A stretch of DNA of 12,919 bases from an uncultured Methylococcaceae bacterium (GTDB lineage: Bacteria > Pseudomonadota > Gammaproteobacteria > Methylococcales > Methylomonadaceae), in NCBI GenBank assembly GCA_903839795.1, contig CAIMDR010000073.1:1-12919 (forward strand), written 5' to 3'. Made by a program: the position numbers and the translations under genes. Shown piece after piece: positions 1 to 6,562 of the stretch. The notes beneath the pieces are model-generated. The model searched no databases, was not told the origin of the DNA, and was given only the letters and a program-made list of their open reading frames with translations. Position 1 is the first letter of the stretch. Every line of letters begins with the position of its first letter.

Positions 1-643
1 ACAGGGTCTGGCAACCAATCTGACCGGTAAATTAAAGATCACCCAGACTGGCGAACAACTGGCGATGCACGGTAATATCGATATGAACAAGGCCCGTTAC
101 AAAAGCTATGGACAGGATTTGACGGTACGCAAAGGACGCTTTGTATTTAACGGGCCTGCCGATAACCCTTGGCTGGATGTAGAAGCCATACGCGTTTCAA
201 AAAGCAAAAAAGTGACCGCCATTCTTAAGCTGACCGGTTCACTGCAAAAACCGGAAACCCGCATATCGTCAGAACCCGCACTACCCGAATCGGAAGCCCT
301 TGCTTACCTGATTACCGGAGGGCCGTTAAACCAGGTGAGCAAATCACAAGGTAATATGCTGGCCGCAGCCGCATTATCCTACGGTGGCGGACAAGCAGCC
401 TGGCTTACCGAAAAACTGGGTATCGATGAATTTGAAGTGAAAGAAGGTGAAACGCTACAGGATACGCTGGTTGCAGTGGGTCAATATCTGACCCCCGATT
501 TTTATGTGGGTGCCAAAGTCGGCCTGTTTAACAAACAAGCGGGAATGGTGCTAAAACATAAAATCACCGATTCCATCAATATTGAAACCCAAGCCGGCAC
601 TTCGCAACGGGTAAAAATAAATTATGAAATTGATAGGGATTAG
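1..643 (+). CDS. tamB: TamB C-terminal fragment (translocation and assembly module, DUF490), 5' end outside window
   Basis: This is the 3' part of a gene entering from the left edge; the reading frame is open from base 2, and the stop is TAG at 641-643, so about 213 residues are visible. The sequence matches the conserved TamB C-terminal domain: a PESEALAYLITGGPL segment, an Ala/Gly-rich stretch, a KLGIDEFEVKEGE segment, then VAVGQYLTPDFYVGAKVGLF and a final beta-strand pattern ending in INYEID. TamB is a large inner-membrane-anchored periplasmic beta-helix protein. With the outer-membrane protein TamA it supports assembly of some outer-membrane proteins and phospholipid transport to the outer membrane (known of the family). 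The gene tamA would be expected just upstream, outside the window. An ATG at 65 is only an internal methionine, since the frame continues upstream of it without a stop. Confidence 0.9.
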   Translation, partial: QGLATNLTGKLKITQTGEQLAMHGNIDMNKARYKSYGQDLTVRKGRFVFNGPADNPWLDVEAIRVSKSKKVTAILKLTGSLQKPETRISSEPALPESEALAYLITGGPLNQVSKSQGNMLAAAALSYGGGQAAWLTEKLGIDEFEVKEGETLQDTLVAVGQYLTPDFYVGAKVGLFNKQAGMVLKHKITDSINIETQAGTSQRVKINYEIDRD

Positions 644-659
644 TTGCAATTTCCCCTGC

Positions 660-734
660 GTCAGAATAGTGGTCGCCTCAAATTTTAAGAAAAAATAAAA
701 TTTGCGATTAGTGTTTGGCAACCACTACACTGAC
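660..734. repeat. Bipartite inverted repeat / strong hairpin downstream of tamB
   Basis: The inner arms CAAATTTTA (679-687) and TAAAATTTG (696-704) are perfectly complementary around an 8-nt A-rich loop. The outer arms at 660-677 and 717-734 match at 15 of 18 positions (GTCAG..TAGTGGT.GCC against its complement). The unit begins 16 bp after the tamB stop. It may act as a tamB terminator or RNA-stabilising structure, or be a small mobile palindromic element. It has no clear T-run typical of an intrinsic terminator. Confidence 0.6.
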
Positions 735-834
735 AGTTTCCGGCAGTTAGGAGGTTGAAAACAAAAAAGGAGGCGGAGCTTGCAATCAAGCAAATCACAA
801 ACATACTTTTTGGCTTTAGCTGAATGATGTGTTC

Positions 835-845
835 TTGCAAGACCT
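835..845 (-). repeat. Copy of the AGGTCTTGCAA motif, left of the R-M module
   Basis: The minus strand reads AGGTCTTGCAA here. The same motif occurs on the plus strand at 3284-3294, and with one change at 3147-3157, so the copies bracket the restriction-modification genes in opposite orientation. Similarity between this copy and the 3284 copy extends to about 18 of 23 positions. It probably belongs to a dispersed intergenic repeat family; boundary function is speculative. Confidence 0.4.
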
Positions 846-879
846 ATTATTTCATCCATCACCGAGATTAAATTTTAAT

Positions 880-2187
880 TTAAGCAATCATTGCAATCTC
901 GCCATAATTCTCTTTATTTTTGATAACAATTTTTGTAGAGGCTTTTTTCTTGCTTATTACCGCATCTTTACGATAATAATCGTTTAAGCTTTTAACAATT
1001 GACTTTCCGACTGCTTCGGCAAGATTAACGGGAACAGCATTACCTATTTGTGCATATTGTGAGGTTAATGCGCCAGAAAACTCCCAATCGTCAGGAAAGG
1101 TTTGAATTCTTGCATATTCCCGAATTGTAAAAGGCCGCGTTTCTTCAGGATGACATCTTTCAGTTTGCTTTTGAGCGGGCGCACAAGTAAGCGTCAGACA
1201 GGGTTCATCCCATGAAATCCTTCTGGCCATACCGGTTTTTCCGCCACTTAAATGAAACGAACCTTTCATATAAGATTTTTGAAGCTCAATAGGCAGATCC
1301 CTCCAATATCCGCCAGGCGGTATTAAATCCATTATTTCCCGCTTATTGATCGGGTAGGTCTGTCCCATAGACTCTGGAACATCAGTATCGAACAACGACC
1401 CTTTTTGTAAAGCATCTTTAAGCACATAAATGTTTTTATTTTGAACAGGCCATTCAAAAGTCAAGCCTGAATTTTTTCTAATGCCTACTATAAAAACTCG
1501 CTCCCTCTTTTGAGGAACACCATAAAAAATAGCTTTTAATACTTTAGGTGGAATAACGTCATACCCCAACTCATCGAGTATGGAAACCATGCCATCAATA
1601 GTGCTGCCATTTTCATGCTGAAGTAAGCCGCGAACATTCTCGCCAACACAGATAAGAGGCTGAACTTCTTTAATAGCGCGTGCAAACTCAAAAAATAAAG
1701 TACCCCGAGCATCCTCAAATCCTAATCGTTTCCCCGCATAAGAGAACGCTTGGCAAGGAAATCCCCCTGTTATTACATCAACCTTGCCTTGGTATGGCTT
1801 AAAATCTATCTTTGTCACATCGCCCTCAATAACATTCCAAAATGGACGATTATTTCTTAAAGTTTCACAGGCATTTTTATTAATTTCTGATAGCAAGATA
1901 TTTTCCAGCCCCGCTTTTTCAAGTCCAAGTGCTAACCCGCCAGCGCCTGCAAACAGCTCAATTGAAGTGAGCTTTTTAATTGGAGCCTCATCTTCTTGTT
2001 CTACCCTATCTTTAAACATAAACCCTATTTTTTCAAATTGTAATAAATCAGTTGAACGATAGACACGATAATTGTTGATAGGGTGGCGTACCGGGACAAG
2101 TTTTCCAGATTTATCCCATCTCCTAAGTGTTTCCTTGGAAATCTCCAGTATGTCGGCAACTTCTGTGAGCGTGTAAACATCTTTCAT
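880..2187 (-). CDS. Type II DNA (cytosine-5)-methyltransferase with N-terminal MerR-like HTH domain
   Basis: 435 aa. Residues 5-50 form a MerR/excisionase-type winged helix-turn-helix (YTLTEVADILEISKETLRRW, then a wing with RVYRSTDL). From residue 74 the C5-methyltransferase motifs appear in canonical order: motif I SIELFAGAGGLALGLE (75-90), motif IV GGFPCQAFSYAGKR (141-154) with catalytic Cys145, motif VI ENVRGLLQ (183-190), motif VIII QKRERVFIVG (226-235), a target-recognition region of about 240-345, motif IX RPFTIREYARIQTFPDDW (351-368) and motif X IGNAVPVNLAEAVG (381-394). It transfers a methyl group from SAM to C5 of cytosine, protecting host DNA against the divergent endonuclease at 2283-3014. 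The HTH probably binds the promoter region and regulates the locus, as N-terminal HTH regions do in M.SsoII/M.EcoRII-like enzymes (known), although those are not MerR-type. No Shine-Dalgarno sequence precedes the ATG. The recognition sequence cannot be read from the protein; GGNCC-like is only a guess from the endonuclease family. Confidence 0.93.
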   Translation of the reverse strand: MKDVYTLTEVADILEISKETLRRWDKSGKLVPVRHPINNYRVYRSTDLLQFEKIGFMFKDRVEQEDEAPIKKLTSIELFAGAGGLALGLEKAGLENILLSEINKNACETLRNNRPFWNVIEGDVTKIDFKPYQGKVDVITGGFPCQAFSYAGKRLGFEDARGTLFFEFARAIKEVQPLICVGENVRGLLQHENGSTIDGMVSILDELGYDVIPPKVLKAIFYGVPQKRERVFIVGIRKNSGLTFEWPVQNKNIYVLKDALQKGSLFDTDVPESMGQTYPINKREIMDLIPPGGYWRDLPIELQKSYMKGSFHLSGGKTGMARRISWDEPCLTLTCAPAQKQTERCHPEETRPFTIREYARIQTFPDDWEFSGALTSQYAQIGNAVPVNLAEAVGKSIVKSLNDYYRKDAVISKKKASTKIVIKNKENYGEIAMIA

Positions 2188-2189
2188 AA

Positions 2190-2223
2190 AATAACCATGT
2201 GTAATGTTGTTGTCATGGTTATT
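2190..2223. promoter_or_regulatory. Perfect 10-bp inverted repeat, candidate operator of the R-M module
   Basis: AATAACCATG (2190-2199) and CATGGTTATT (2214-2223) are perfect inverted repeats separated by 14 bp. The element starts 3 bp upstream of the methyltransferase ATG and its distal arm overlaps the predicted -10 box of that gene. A dimeric regulator bound here would block methyltransferase transcription. The HTH domain of the methyltransferase is the obvious candidate (inference). Confidence 0.6.
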
Positions 2224-2249
2224 ATAGCTTTGATTAGGCGGTGAAACAA
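2221..2249 (-). promoter_or_regulatory. Predicted sigma70-type promoter of the methyltransferase gene
   Basis: Read on the minus strand: -35 TTGTTT (2249-2244), 17-bp spacer, -10 TATAAT (2226-2221, perfect consensus). Transcription would start near 2214, about 27 nt upstream of the ATG, inside the inverted repeat at 2190-2223. Confidence 0.6.
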
Positions 2250-2258
2250 ACCTATGAC
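2230..2258 (+). promoter_or_regulatory. Predicted promoter of the restriction endonuclease gene
   Basis: -35 TTGATT (2230-2235), 17-bp spacer, -10 TATGAC (2253-2258); both boxes are 4/6 matches. It lies face to face with and overlaps the methyltransferase promoter, so the two polymerases would exclude each other. Repression of the methyltransferase promoter could therefore raise endonuclease expression. Confidence 0.4.
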
Positions 2259-2282
2259 AAAATGTTATTTTTTGCGTAAATA

Positions 2283-3014
2283 ATGATTATCATGGATAAA
2301 GAACAACAAAAAGAAATATTGGCTTTAGTTAAAGATTGGTTTCGCACAGTCATCCTGCCAAACCATATAATGAACACTAAAAAATTAGCTAATCCAGATA
2401 ATTTTAACATCAACCCATTCCTTGTTCCTTATATTGCCGGCTTTCTGACGGGTGAATTAACGTCAGATTCAGTGGCAAAAGCTTTGTTATATCCGCGCAT
2501 ATTAGGGACATCAATTACTACGTCTTTTGGTCAAAACATGCAGAAGTTTATTTCTGATGTTTTAAAGAACAGCTTTGGTTCAATGGTTGCAGGAATCGAT
2601 ATTGAGTTTATTGATGCAATTGATGGCAGACGTAAATATTGCCAAGCGAAACTAGGGCCAAATACCATCAATAAAGATGACGTTGTAACCATACATAATC
2701 ACTTTAAAGCCGCTAAAAACTTAGGTAGAACCAATAATGTCGCTGTTCAGCACGGAGATTTAGTTGTCGGTGTCATTTATGGAGAACAAGGAGAAGAAAG
2801 TAATCATTATCAGAAATTGAGAGACGAATACGATTACCCATTATATATTGGTCAGGAATTTTGGCATCGTTTAACGGGTGCTCCTGGTTTTTATCAAGAT
2901 TTAAGATTAGCTATAGCTGAGGTGGCGGTTGAAGCAAGAGGATCAGAAATTATTGGGGATGTAATAAATACCCTTGCAAAGACCGATACAGTAAAAAATT
3001 TAACGGGCAAATGA
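2283..3014 (+). CDS. Type II restriction endonuclease, EcoO109I/PmeII-like family
   Basis: 243 aa. I recognise it as the EcoO109I/PmeII-like family of type II endonucleases (family recall, no search run). The core is a PD-(D/E)xK-type fold: GIDIEFID (104-111) followed by CQAKLGPNTINKDDV (120-134), giving a candidate catalytic set of Asp106, Gln121 and Lys123, with Glu108 nearby. The usual Glu of the ExK pair is Gln here. The family makes a double-strand cut at a palindromic site; EcoO109I itself cuts RGGNCCY, but specificity here is unknown. It is divergent from its methyltransferase partner across 95 bp. The start at 2283 has no visible ribosome-binding site, nor does an alternative ATG at 2292 (residue 4); both are possible. 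The gene is AT-rich compared with tamB and the downstream genes, consistent with horizontal acquisition. Confidence 0.82.
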   Translation: MIIMDKEQQKEILALVKDWFRTVILPNHIMNTKKLANPDNFNINPFLVPYIAGFLTGELTSDSVAKALLYPRILGTSITTSFGQNMQKFISDVLKNSFGSMVAGIDIEFIDAIDGRRKYCQAKLGPNTINKDDVVTIHNHFKAAKNLGRTNNVAVQHGDLVVGVIYGEQGEESNHYQKLRDEYDYPLYIGQEFWHRLTGAPGFYQDLRLAIAEVAVEARGSEIIGDVINTLAKTDTVKNLTGK

Positions 3015-3022
3015 TTTATCCC

Positions 3023-3063
3023 AATCAATGAGGTCAGATTGAATTTATTTGACCCCATTGATT
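3023..3063. terminator. 14-bp inverted repeat after the endonuclease gene
   Basis: The arms 3023-3036 and 3050-3063 match at 13 of 14 positions (AATCAATGAGGTCA against TGACCCCATTGATT) around a 13-nt loop. It begins 8 bp past the endonuclease stop. It may terminate or protect the 3' end of that mRNA, but no T-run follows, and it could equally be a dispersed palindromic repeat. Confidence 0.45.
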
Positions 3064-3069
3064 CTTTAG

Positions 3070-3112
3070 GCCGGAAACACCACCCAAGCATATCGTGATA
3101 TGGCTTTCCGGC
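3070..3112. repeat. Nested inverted repeat
   Basis: The outer arms GCCGGAAA (3070-3077) and TTTCCGGC (3105-3112) are perfect. Inside them CATATC (3089-3094) and GATATG (3097-3102) form a second perfect arm pair with only 2 nt between, so the tip of the hairpin must open slightly. It directly follows the preceding inverted repeat and resembles REP-type intergenic elements. Confidence 0.45.
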
Positions 3113-3525
3113 ATTATTTACGACAGTAGAAAAAAACCAAAGGGTCAGGTCTTGTAATCAAACATGTCCAGCTAGATTTAGAAGGTTAATAAAATCTGAT
3201 AAAACCGCTACTTAGATTTTTTATCAAAATTGTATCTTATAAACTATACTTCAGTTTCTTTAATTTCAAAAACCGAGGGGAGTAGGTCTTGCAAAACTAC
3301 ATGCATCCACCAGGATGCTGATGTATGATTGTGATTTACCCCATTGCAAAGCAATGCCTCTTGGGTTCTCACTCTTAAATATGAAACGCAAAGTTTGATA
3401 ACCCTGATATTCCGATAATTTTAAGTAAAACCACAAACTCGATCGCGCAGAATCTAAAGGGTGGCGCACCCCGCTACTTGTATACTCAACGTTTTCAAAA
3501 CCGGCTTAATTATTTATATCGGAAT

Positions 3526-4206
3526 TTAAGCATCCAACACGACACCATCAAAACTACTTATCTGTGTATGTTCCGCTTGTGGATCCGGTGTGCTATGCCT
3601 GGTTAGCCATAACGTTTTAAATCCTGCGGCTTTGGCGGCATCCAGTTCTTCTTTAATATCCGATAAAAACAATAGCTGATTGGCAGGTATGCCTATTTGT
3701 CGGGCTATTTTGTGGTAGGATTCCTGGTCTTTTTTACCGCCGATACGGGTATCAAAGTAGCCGGAAAATAGCGGTGTTAAGTCGCCGTATTCGGTATGGG
3801 TAAATAATAATTTTTGCGCGTGTACGGAACCGGATGAATAGATATATAAATCCAGTCCTTTGGCTTTCCATGCTTTAAGGTGAGCGGCGGCATCCTTGTA
3901 AATATGGCCTTTAAAAGCGCCCTCTTGATAGCCTGCTTCCCATAGCAAACCTTGCAAGGATTTTAACGGTGTCACTTTTTTATCTTCATCTATCCACTGA
4001 AGTAACTGTGTGATTAATTGCTCGGTATCAAGTTCTGCACGGGCTTCTTTGCAGGATTGTTCCAGTACGGTTTTAACCTGCGGTTCTGCTGCATTAAGGC
4101 GAACATAAGCAGCCAGATTTGCCCGTGCGTAAGGAAACAAGACGTCTTTAACAAAGGCCAGTGATGAGGTGGTGCCTTCAATATCGGTGACGATGGCTTT
4201 AATCAT
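3526..4206 (-). CDS. mtnC: Enolase-phosphatase E1 / acireductone synthase
   Basis: 226 aa, the usual length for the family. It is a HAD-superfamily enzyme of methionine salvage that enolises and dephosphorylates 2,3-diketo-5-methylthiopentyl-1-phosphate to acireductone, using Mg2+ in the cytoplasm (EC 3.1.3.77). HAD motif I is VTDIEGTTS (6-14) with Asp8 and Glu10, motif II is YIYSSGSVHAQ (121-131), the conserved lysines lie near 158-159 (GGKKD), and motif III is FLSDIKEELDAA (180-191) with Asp183. Its ATG overlaps the mtnD stop codon by one base (TAATG), so translation is probably coupled. It is the last gene of the mtnB-mtnD-mtnC cluster. Confidence 0.96.
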   Translation of the reverse strand: MIKAIVTDIEGTTSSLAFVKDVLFPYARANLAAYVRLNAAEPQVKTVLEQSCKEARAELDTEQLITQLLQWIDEDKKVTPLKSLQGLLWEAGYQEGAFKGHIYKDAAAHLKAWKAKGLDLYIYSSGSVHAQKLLFTHTEYGDLTPLFSGYFDTRIGGKKDQESYHKIARQIGIPANQLLFLSDIKEELDAAKAAGFKTLWLTRHSTPDPQAEHTQISSFDGVVLDA

Positions 4207-4763
4207 TAGAGTTCGGCAACATAATGGTCTAAGGTTGGAAACGTTTTGGCAATTTCGCTGCCGGTAAAATTAGCGACCCAGCCATCGGGCGTGGTAAACA
4301 GGCGTATACAGGTAAACCCAGGATTTTCACCCATATCAAACCAGTGCGTGGTGTTGGCCGGTACGCTGATTAAATCACCTTGTTCACATAATACGGCATA
4401 GACTTTATCGGCAACATGTAAATAAAACAGTCCACGGCCTTCGACAAAAAAGCGTACTTCAAAATCATCGTGACTGTGTTCGGCCAAAAATTTTTGCCTA
4501 AAGGTGGCTTTTTCAGGATTATCCGGGGTTAATTTCATCACATCAACGGATTGAAAATTGCACTGATGCTTTAGTTTGTCGATGGAGCTTGCGTAAGCGT
4601 CAATTACTGATGACTGATCGGCATCCGTTGCCAAGGTAAACGTGGCTTCCCAACGCTCAAACTGAACGCCTATACTTTTCAACTGTTGTTGGATGGCGGT
4701 AAAATCGGTGTATTGTTCACCGTATTCGGGTTGATTGTCCGGGTAAATAGTTAATGCGCTCAT
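4206..4763 (-). CDS. mtnD: Acireductone dioxygenase (ARD)
   Basis: 185 aa cupin protein. It oxidises acireductone with O2 to 4-methylthio-2-oxobutanoate (KMTB) and formate when loaded with Fe2+; the Ni2+ form gives an off-pathway product with CO (known for the Klebsiella enzyme). The metal ligands are all visible in EHSHDDFEVRFF and TTHWFD: His96, His98, Glu102 and His140, the same numbering as the Klebsiella enzyme. The start codon overlaps the mtnB stop by four bases (ATGA) and the stop overlaps the mtnC start, so all three genes are translationally coupled. The product acts directly on the acireductone made by MtnC. Confidence 0.97.
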   Translation of the reverse strand: MSALTIYPDNQPEYGEQYTDFTAIQQQLKSIGVQFERWEATFTLATDADQSSVIDAYASSIDKLKHQCNFQSVDVMKLTPDNPEKATFRQKFLAEHSHDDFEVRFFVEGRGLFYLHVADKVYAVLCEQGDLISVPANTTHWFDMGENPGFTCIRLFTTPDGWVANFTGSEIAKTFPTLDHYVAEL

Positions 4764-5380
4764 TGTTTTTTGACTCCATGCAGTCGTAATTCACAATCAA
4801 ATAAAAAGTCCAACGCCTCAAGATGACGCAGGGTTTCCTGTATCGAACCGCCCCAAGTATAGAGTCCATGTCCGGCAATAATATAGGCGCAGCAGGTGGC
4901 GTTGTTATTGAGATACTGATCAACCACTTCCGCCAAACGGGGAATATTTTGGTCATTAGCAAAAATCGGCACTACAACTTGAGCTTCATGTGTCGTAGTA
5001 CCCCGCAGTGCTTTTAATAGCTCATAATTTTCCAGAACGATTTCAGATTTAAAAATTCTTGATATCAGCGTAGCATTAAGCGAATGCGGGTGCAATATCG
5101 ATTGAATATCTGGAAAACGCTTGTACAATGCCGTATGCAGTACCGTTTCTGCGGACGGTTTTTTACCATCCAACGCATTGGCTTCGGTATCAATCAGCAT
5201 GATATCATCTAATTTTAATCGGCCTTTATGTTTTCCGGAAACGGTAATCGCAATAGTGCCATTAGCCAGTCGCGAGGAAAAATTGCCGCTGGTTGCAGGA
5301 ACCCAGCCTTTACTGTCAATAAAACGTCCGGCATCAATCAATTGCTGCGCAGCGGTAAAAAAAGCGTCGTTATCATTCAT
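4760..5380 (-). CDS. mtnB: Methylthioribulose-1-phosphate dehydratase
   Basis: 206 aa member of the class II aldolase/adducin fold. It dehydrates 5-methylthioribulose-1-phosphate to 2,3-diketo-5-methylthiopentyl-1-phosphate, the substrate of MtnC (EC 4.2.1.109). Zinc ligands His97 and His99 (ILHPHSLNA) and His171 (AGHGLYTWGG) are present, with Glu78 in KPSAETVLH as candidate catalytic acid and ATSGNFSSR (29-37) as the phosphate-binding turn. It is the first gene of the cluster, divergent from the DUF475 gene across 66 bp. The ATG has only a weak ribosome-binding site. No SAM riboswitch or other obvious regulatory RNA is seen upstream; the promoter must sit in the short shared intergenic region. 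Confidence 0.95.
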   Translation of the reverse strand: MNDNDAFFTAAQQLIDAGRFIDSKGWVPATSGNFSSRLANGTIAITVSGKHKGRLKLDDIMLIDTEANALDGKKPSAETVLHTALYKRFPDIQSILHPHSLNATLISRIFKSEIVLENYELLKALRGTTTHEAQVVVPIFANDQNIPRLAEVVDQYLNNNATCCAYIIAGHGLYTWGGSIQETLRHLEALDFLFDCELRLHGVKKQ

Positions 5381-5446
5381 TAGGTTGATTTTCAGTTAAA
5401 TAGTCTTATAGTTGCACAACAAAAACACTAATCAAACAGGTATCTT

Positions 5447-6457
5447 ATGCAGCATTTTCGTCTTTCTTTTATTGTTACAGCCATTTGTTTGGCTATAGCC
5501 GTTTATTGGGGTGGAATAATGGGCGCGTTTATCGCCCTTATTCTGGGAGTTCTTGAGGTGAGTTTATCATTTGATAACGCCGTTGTGAATGCATCCATCT
5601 TAAAGCGCATGGATGCGCGTTGGCAACAGTACTTTTTAACGTGGGGGATTTTAATTGCCGTATTTGGTATGCGCTTGCTATTTCCTATTTTAATCGTTGC
5701 AGTCGCTACCGGTATAGATTTTTATGGCGTAGCCAATATGGCGCTGCATGATCCCAATACTTATTCGCAACATTTAAACGAATCGCACGTACAAATTGCC
5801 GCTTTCGGCGGGATGTTTTTGTTGATGGTATTTTTCTCGTTCATCTTTGATGAAGGCCGTGAATTGCATTGGCTGGGCTACCTGGAAAAAAAATTGGCGT
5901 CATTCGGAAAACTTGAATCAATTGAAATTATTCTGGCCTTAGGTCTGTTGTTGATTAGCCAGAACTGGCTTCCAGAGGCGATCCGTTTAGATGCCTTGGT
6001 TGCCGGTGTAGCAGGCGTAATTTTATTTGTTATCGTGGACAGTTTGTCCACTTTATTTGAAGATGAAGAAGAAGGCGAAGAAGTCTCGGAAATCATTAAA
6101 AAAGGCAGCGTTATGAGCTTTTTATATCTTGAAGTCTTGGATGCCTCGTTTTCATTTGATGGCGTTATCGGTGCCTTTGCGATTACCCAAGATGTAATCA
6201 TTATTATGCTGGGTTTGGCGATAGGCGCGATGTTTGTCAGAAGTTTGACCGTGTATCTGGTGCGTAAGGGCACCCTGGATGAATATGTATTTTTAGAGCA
6301 CGGCGCTCATTATGCCATTGGTTCGCTGGCGGGTATTATGCTGGTCAGCATGACCCATCATATTTCTGAAATAATCACTGGCTCGGTGGGTGCTGTGTTG
6401 ATTGGATTGTCGGTATTATCATCCATCATCTATAAAAGAAAGCATGTAGATTATTAA
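5447..6457 (+). CDS. DUF475 integral membrane protein (TerC-related superfamily)
   Basis: 336 aa with about eight or nine hydrophobic segments. The sequence fits the DUF475 family, which belongs to the TerC/LysE-like membrane protein group; the function is not established, and metal-ion export or envelope stress roles have been suggested for relatives. Two similar motifs, SFDNAVVNA (41-49) and SFDGVIGAFA (236-245), mark an internal duplication, each with an Asp in a membrane segment that could bind a cation. A strongly acidic cytoplasmic or periplasmic loop (EDEEEGEEVSEI) lies near residues 205-217. AGG a few bases before the ATG is a modest ribosome-binding site. A hairpin 12 bp past the stop suggests it is transcribed as a single gene. 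Confidence 0.85.
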   Translation: MQHFRLSFIVTAICLAIAVYWGGIMGAFIALILGVLEVSLSFDNAVVNASILKRMDARWQQYFLTWGILIAVFGMRLLFPILIVAVATGIDFYGVANMALHDPNTYSQHLNESHVQIAAFGGMFLLMVFFSFIFDEGRELHWLGYLEKKLASFGKLESIEIILALGLLLISQNWLPEAIRLDALVAGVAGVILFVIVDSLSTLFEDEEEGEEVSEIIKKGSVMSFLYLEVLDASFSFDGVIGAFAITQDVIIIMLGLAIGAMFVRSLTVYLVRKGTLDEYVFLEHGAHYAIGSLAGIMLVSMTHHISEIITGSVGAVLIGLSVLSSIIYKRKHVDY

Positions 6458-6469
6458 AGGGGCTCAATG

Positions 6470-6500
6470 ACGCATTTCCAAAGGGCGCTTGGGAATGCGT
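6470..6500 (+). terminator. Terminator-like hairpin after the DUF475 gene
   Basis: ACGCATTTCCAA (6470-6481) pairs with TTGGGAATGCGT (6489-6500) over 12 positions with one G-T wobble and a 7-nt loop. It is followed by a short TTTA stretch only, so it is a good stem with a weak U-tract. Position 12 bp after the stop fits a terminator. Confidence 0.65.
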
Positions 6501-6562
6501 TTAGGTAACTGACAAAAAATACCCCTTGCAAACATTGCCACCACTAGCCTGTAAAATTCAAT

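Larger units (their letters stand above)
3015..3525. other. 511-bp repeat-rich spacer without a supported gene
   Basis: Besides the two inverted repeats above, it holds AGGTCTTGTAA (3147-3157), AGGTCTTGCAA (3284-3294) and three small perfect hairpins: GCATCC/GGATGC (3303-3318), CATTGC/GCAATG (3342-3356) and GGGTG/CACCC (3459-3471). The last could act as a weak terminator for the mtn operon on the minus strand. An open frame of 67 codons on the minus strand (3266-3469) shows no recognisable protein features and coincides with these palindromes, so it is not called. Confidence 0.5.

Noticed and set aside
1784..2062. Plus-strand open frame inside the methyltransferase gene
   Set aside because: It is antisense to methyltransferase motifs I to IV, which are fully explained by the minus-strand gene.
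3266..3469. Minus-strand open frame of 67 codons in the spacer before mtnC
   Set aside because: It runs through several palindromes, has no good ribosome-binding site and no recognisable motif.
644..3525. R-M module as part of a transposon or integron
   Set aside because: No transposase, integrase or clear terminal repeats with target duplication are visible; only dispersed short repeats flank it.
5381..5446. SAM riboswitch or other regulatory RNA upstream of mtnB
   Set aside because: The intergenic region is only 66 bp and shows only a small GTTG/CAAC palindrome, too short for a riboswitch.
5878..6273. Minus-strand open frame of 131 codons
   Set aside because: It is antisense to the DUF475 gene; Ser/Lys/Thr-rich low-complexity product, typical of a shadow frame.
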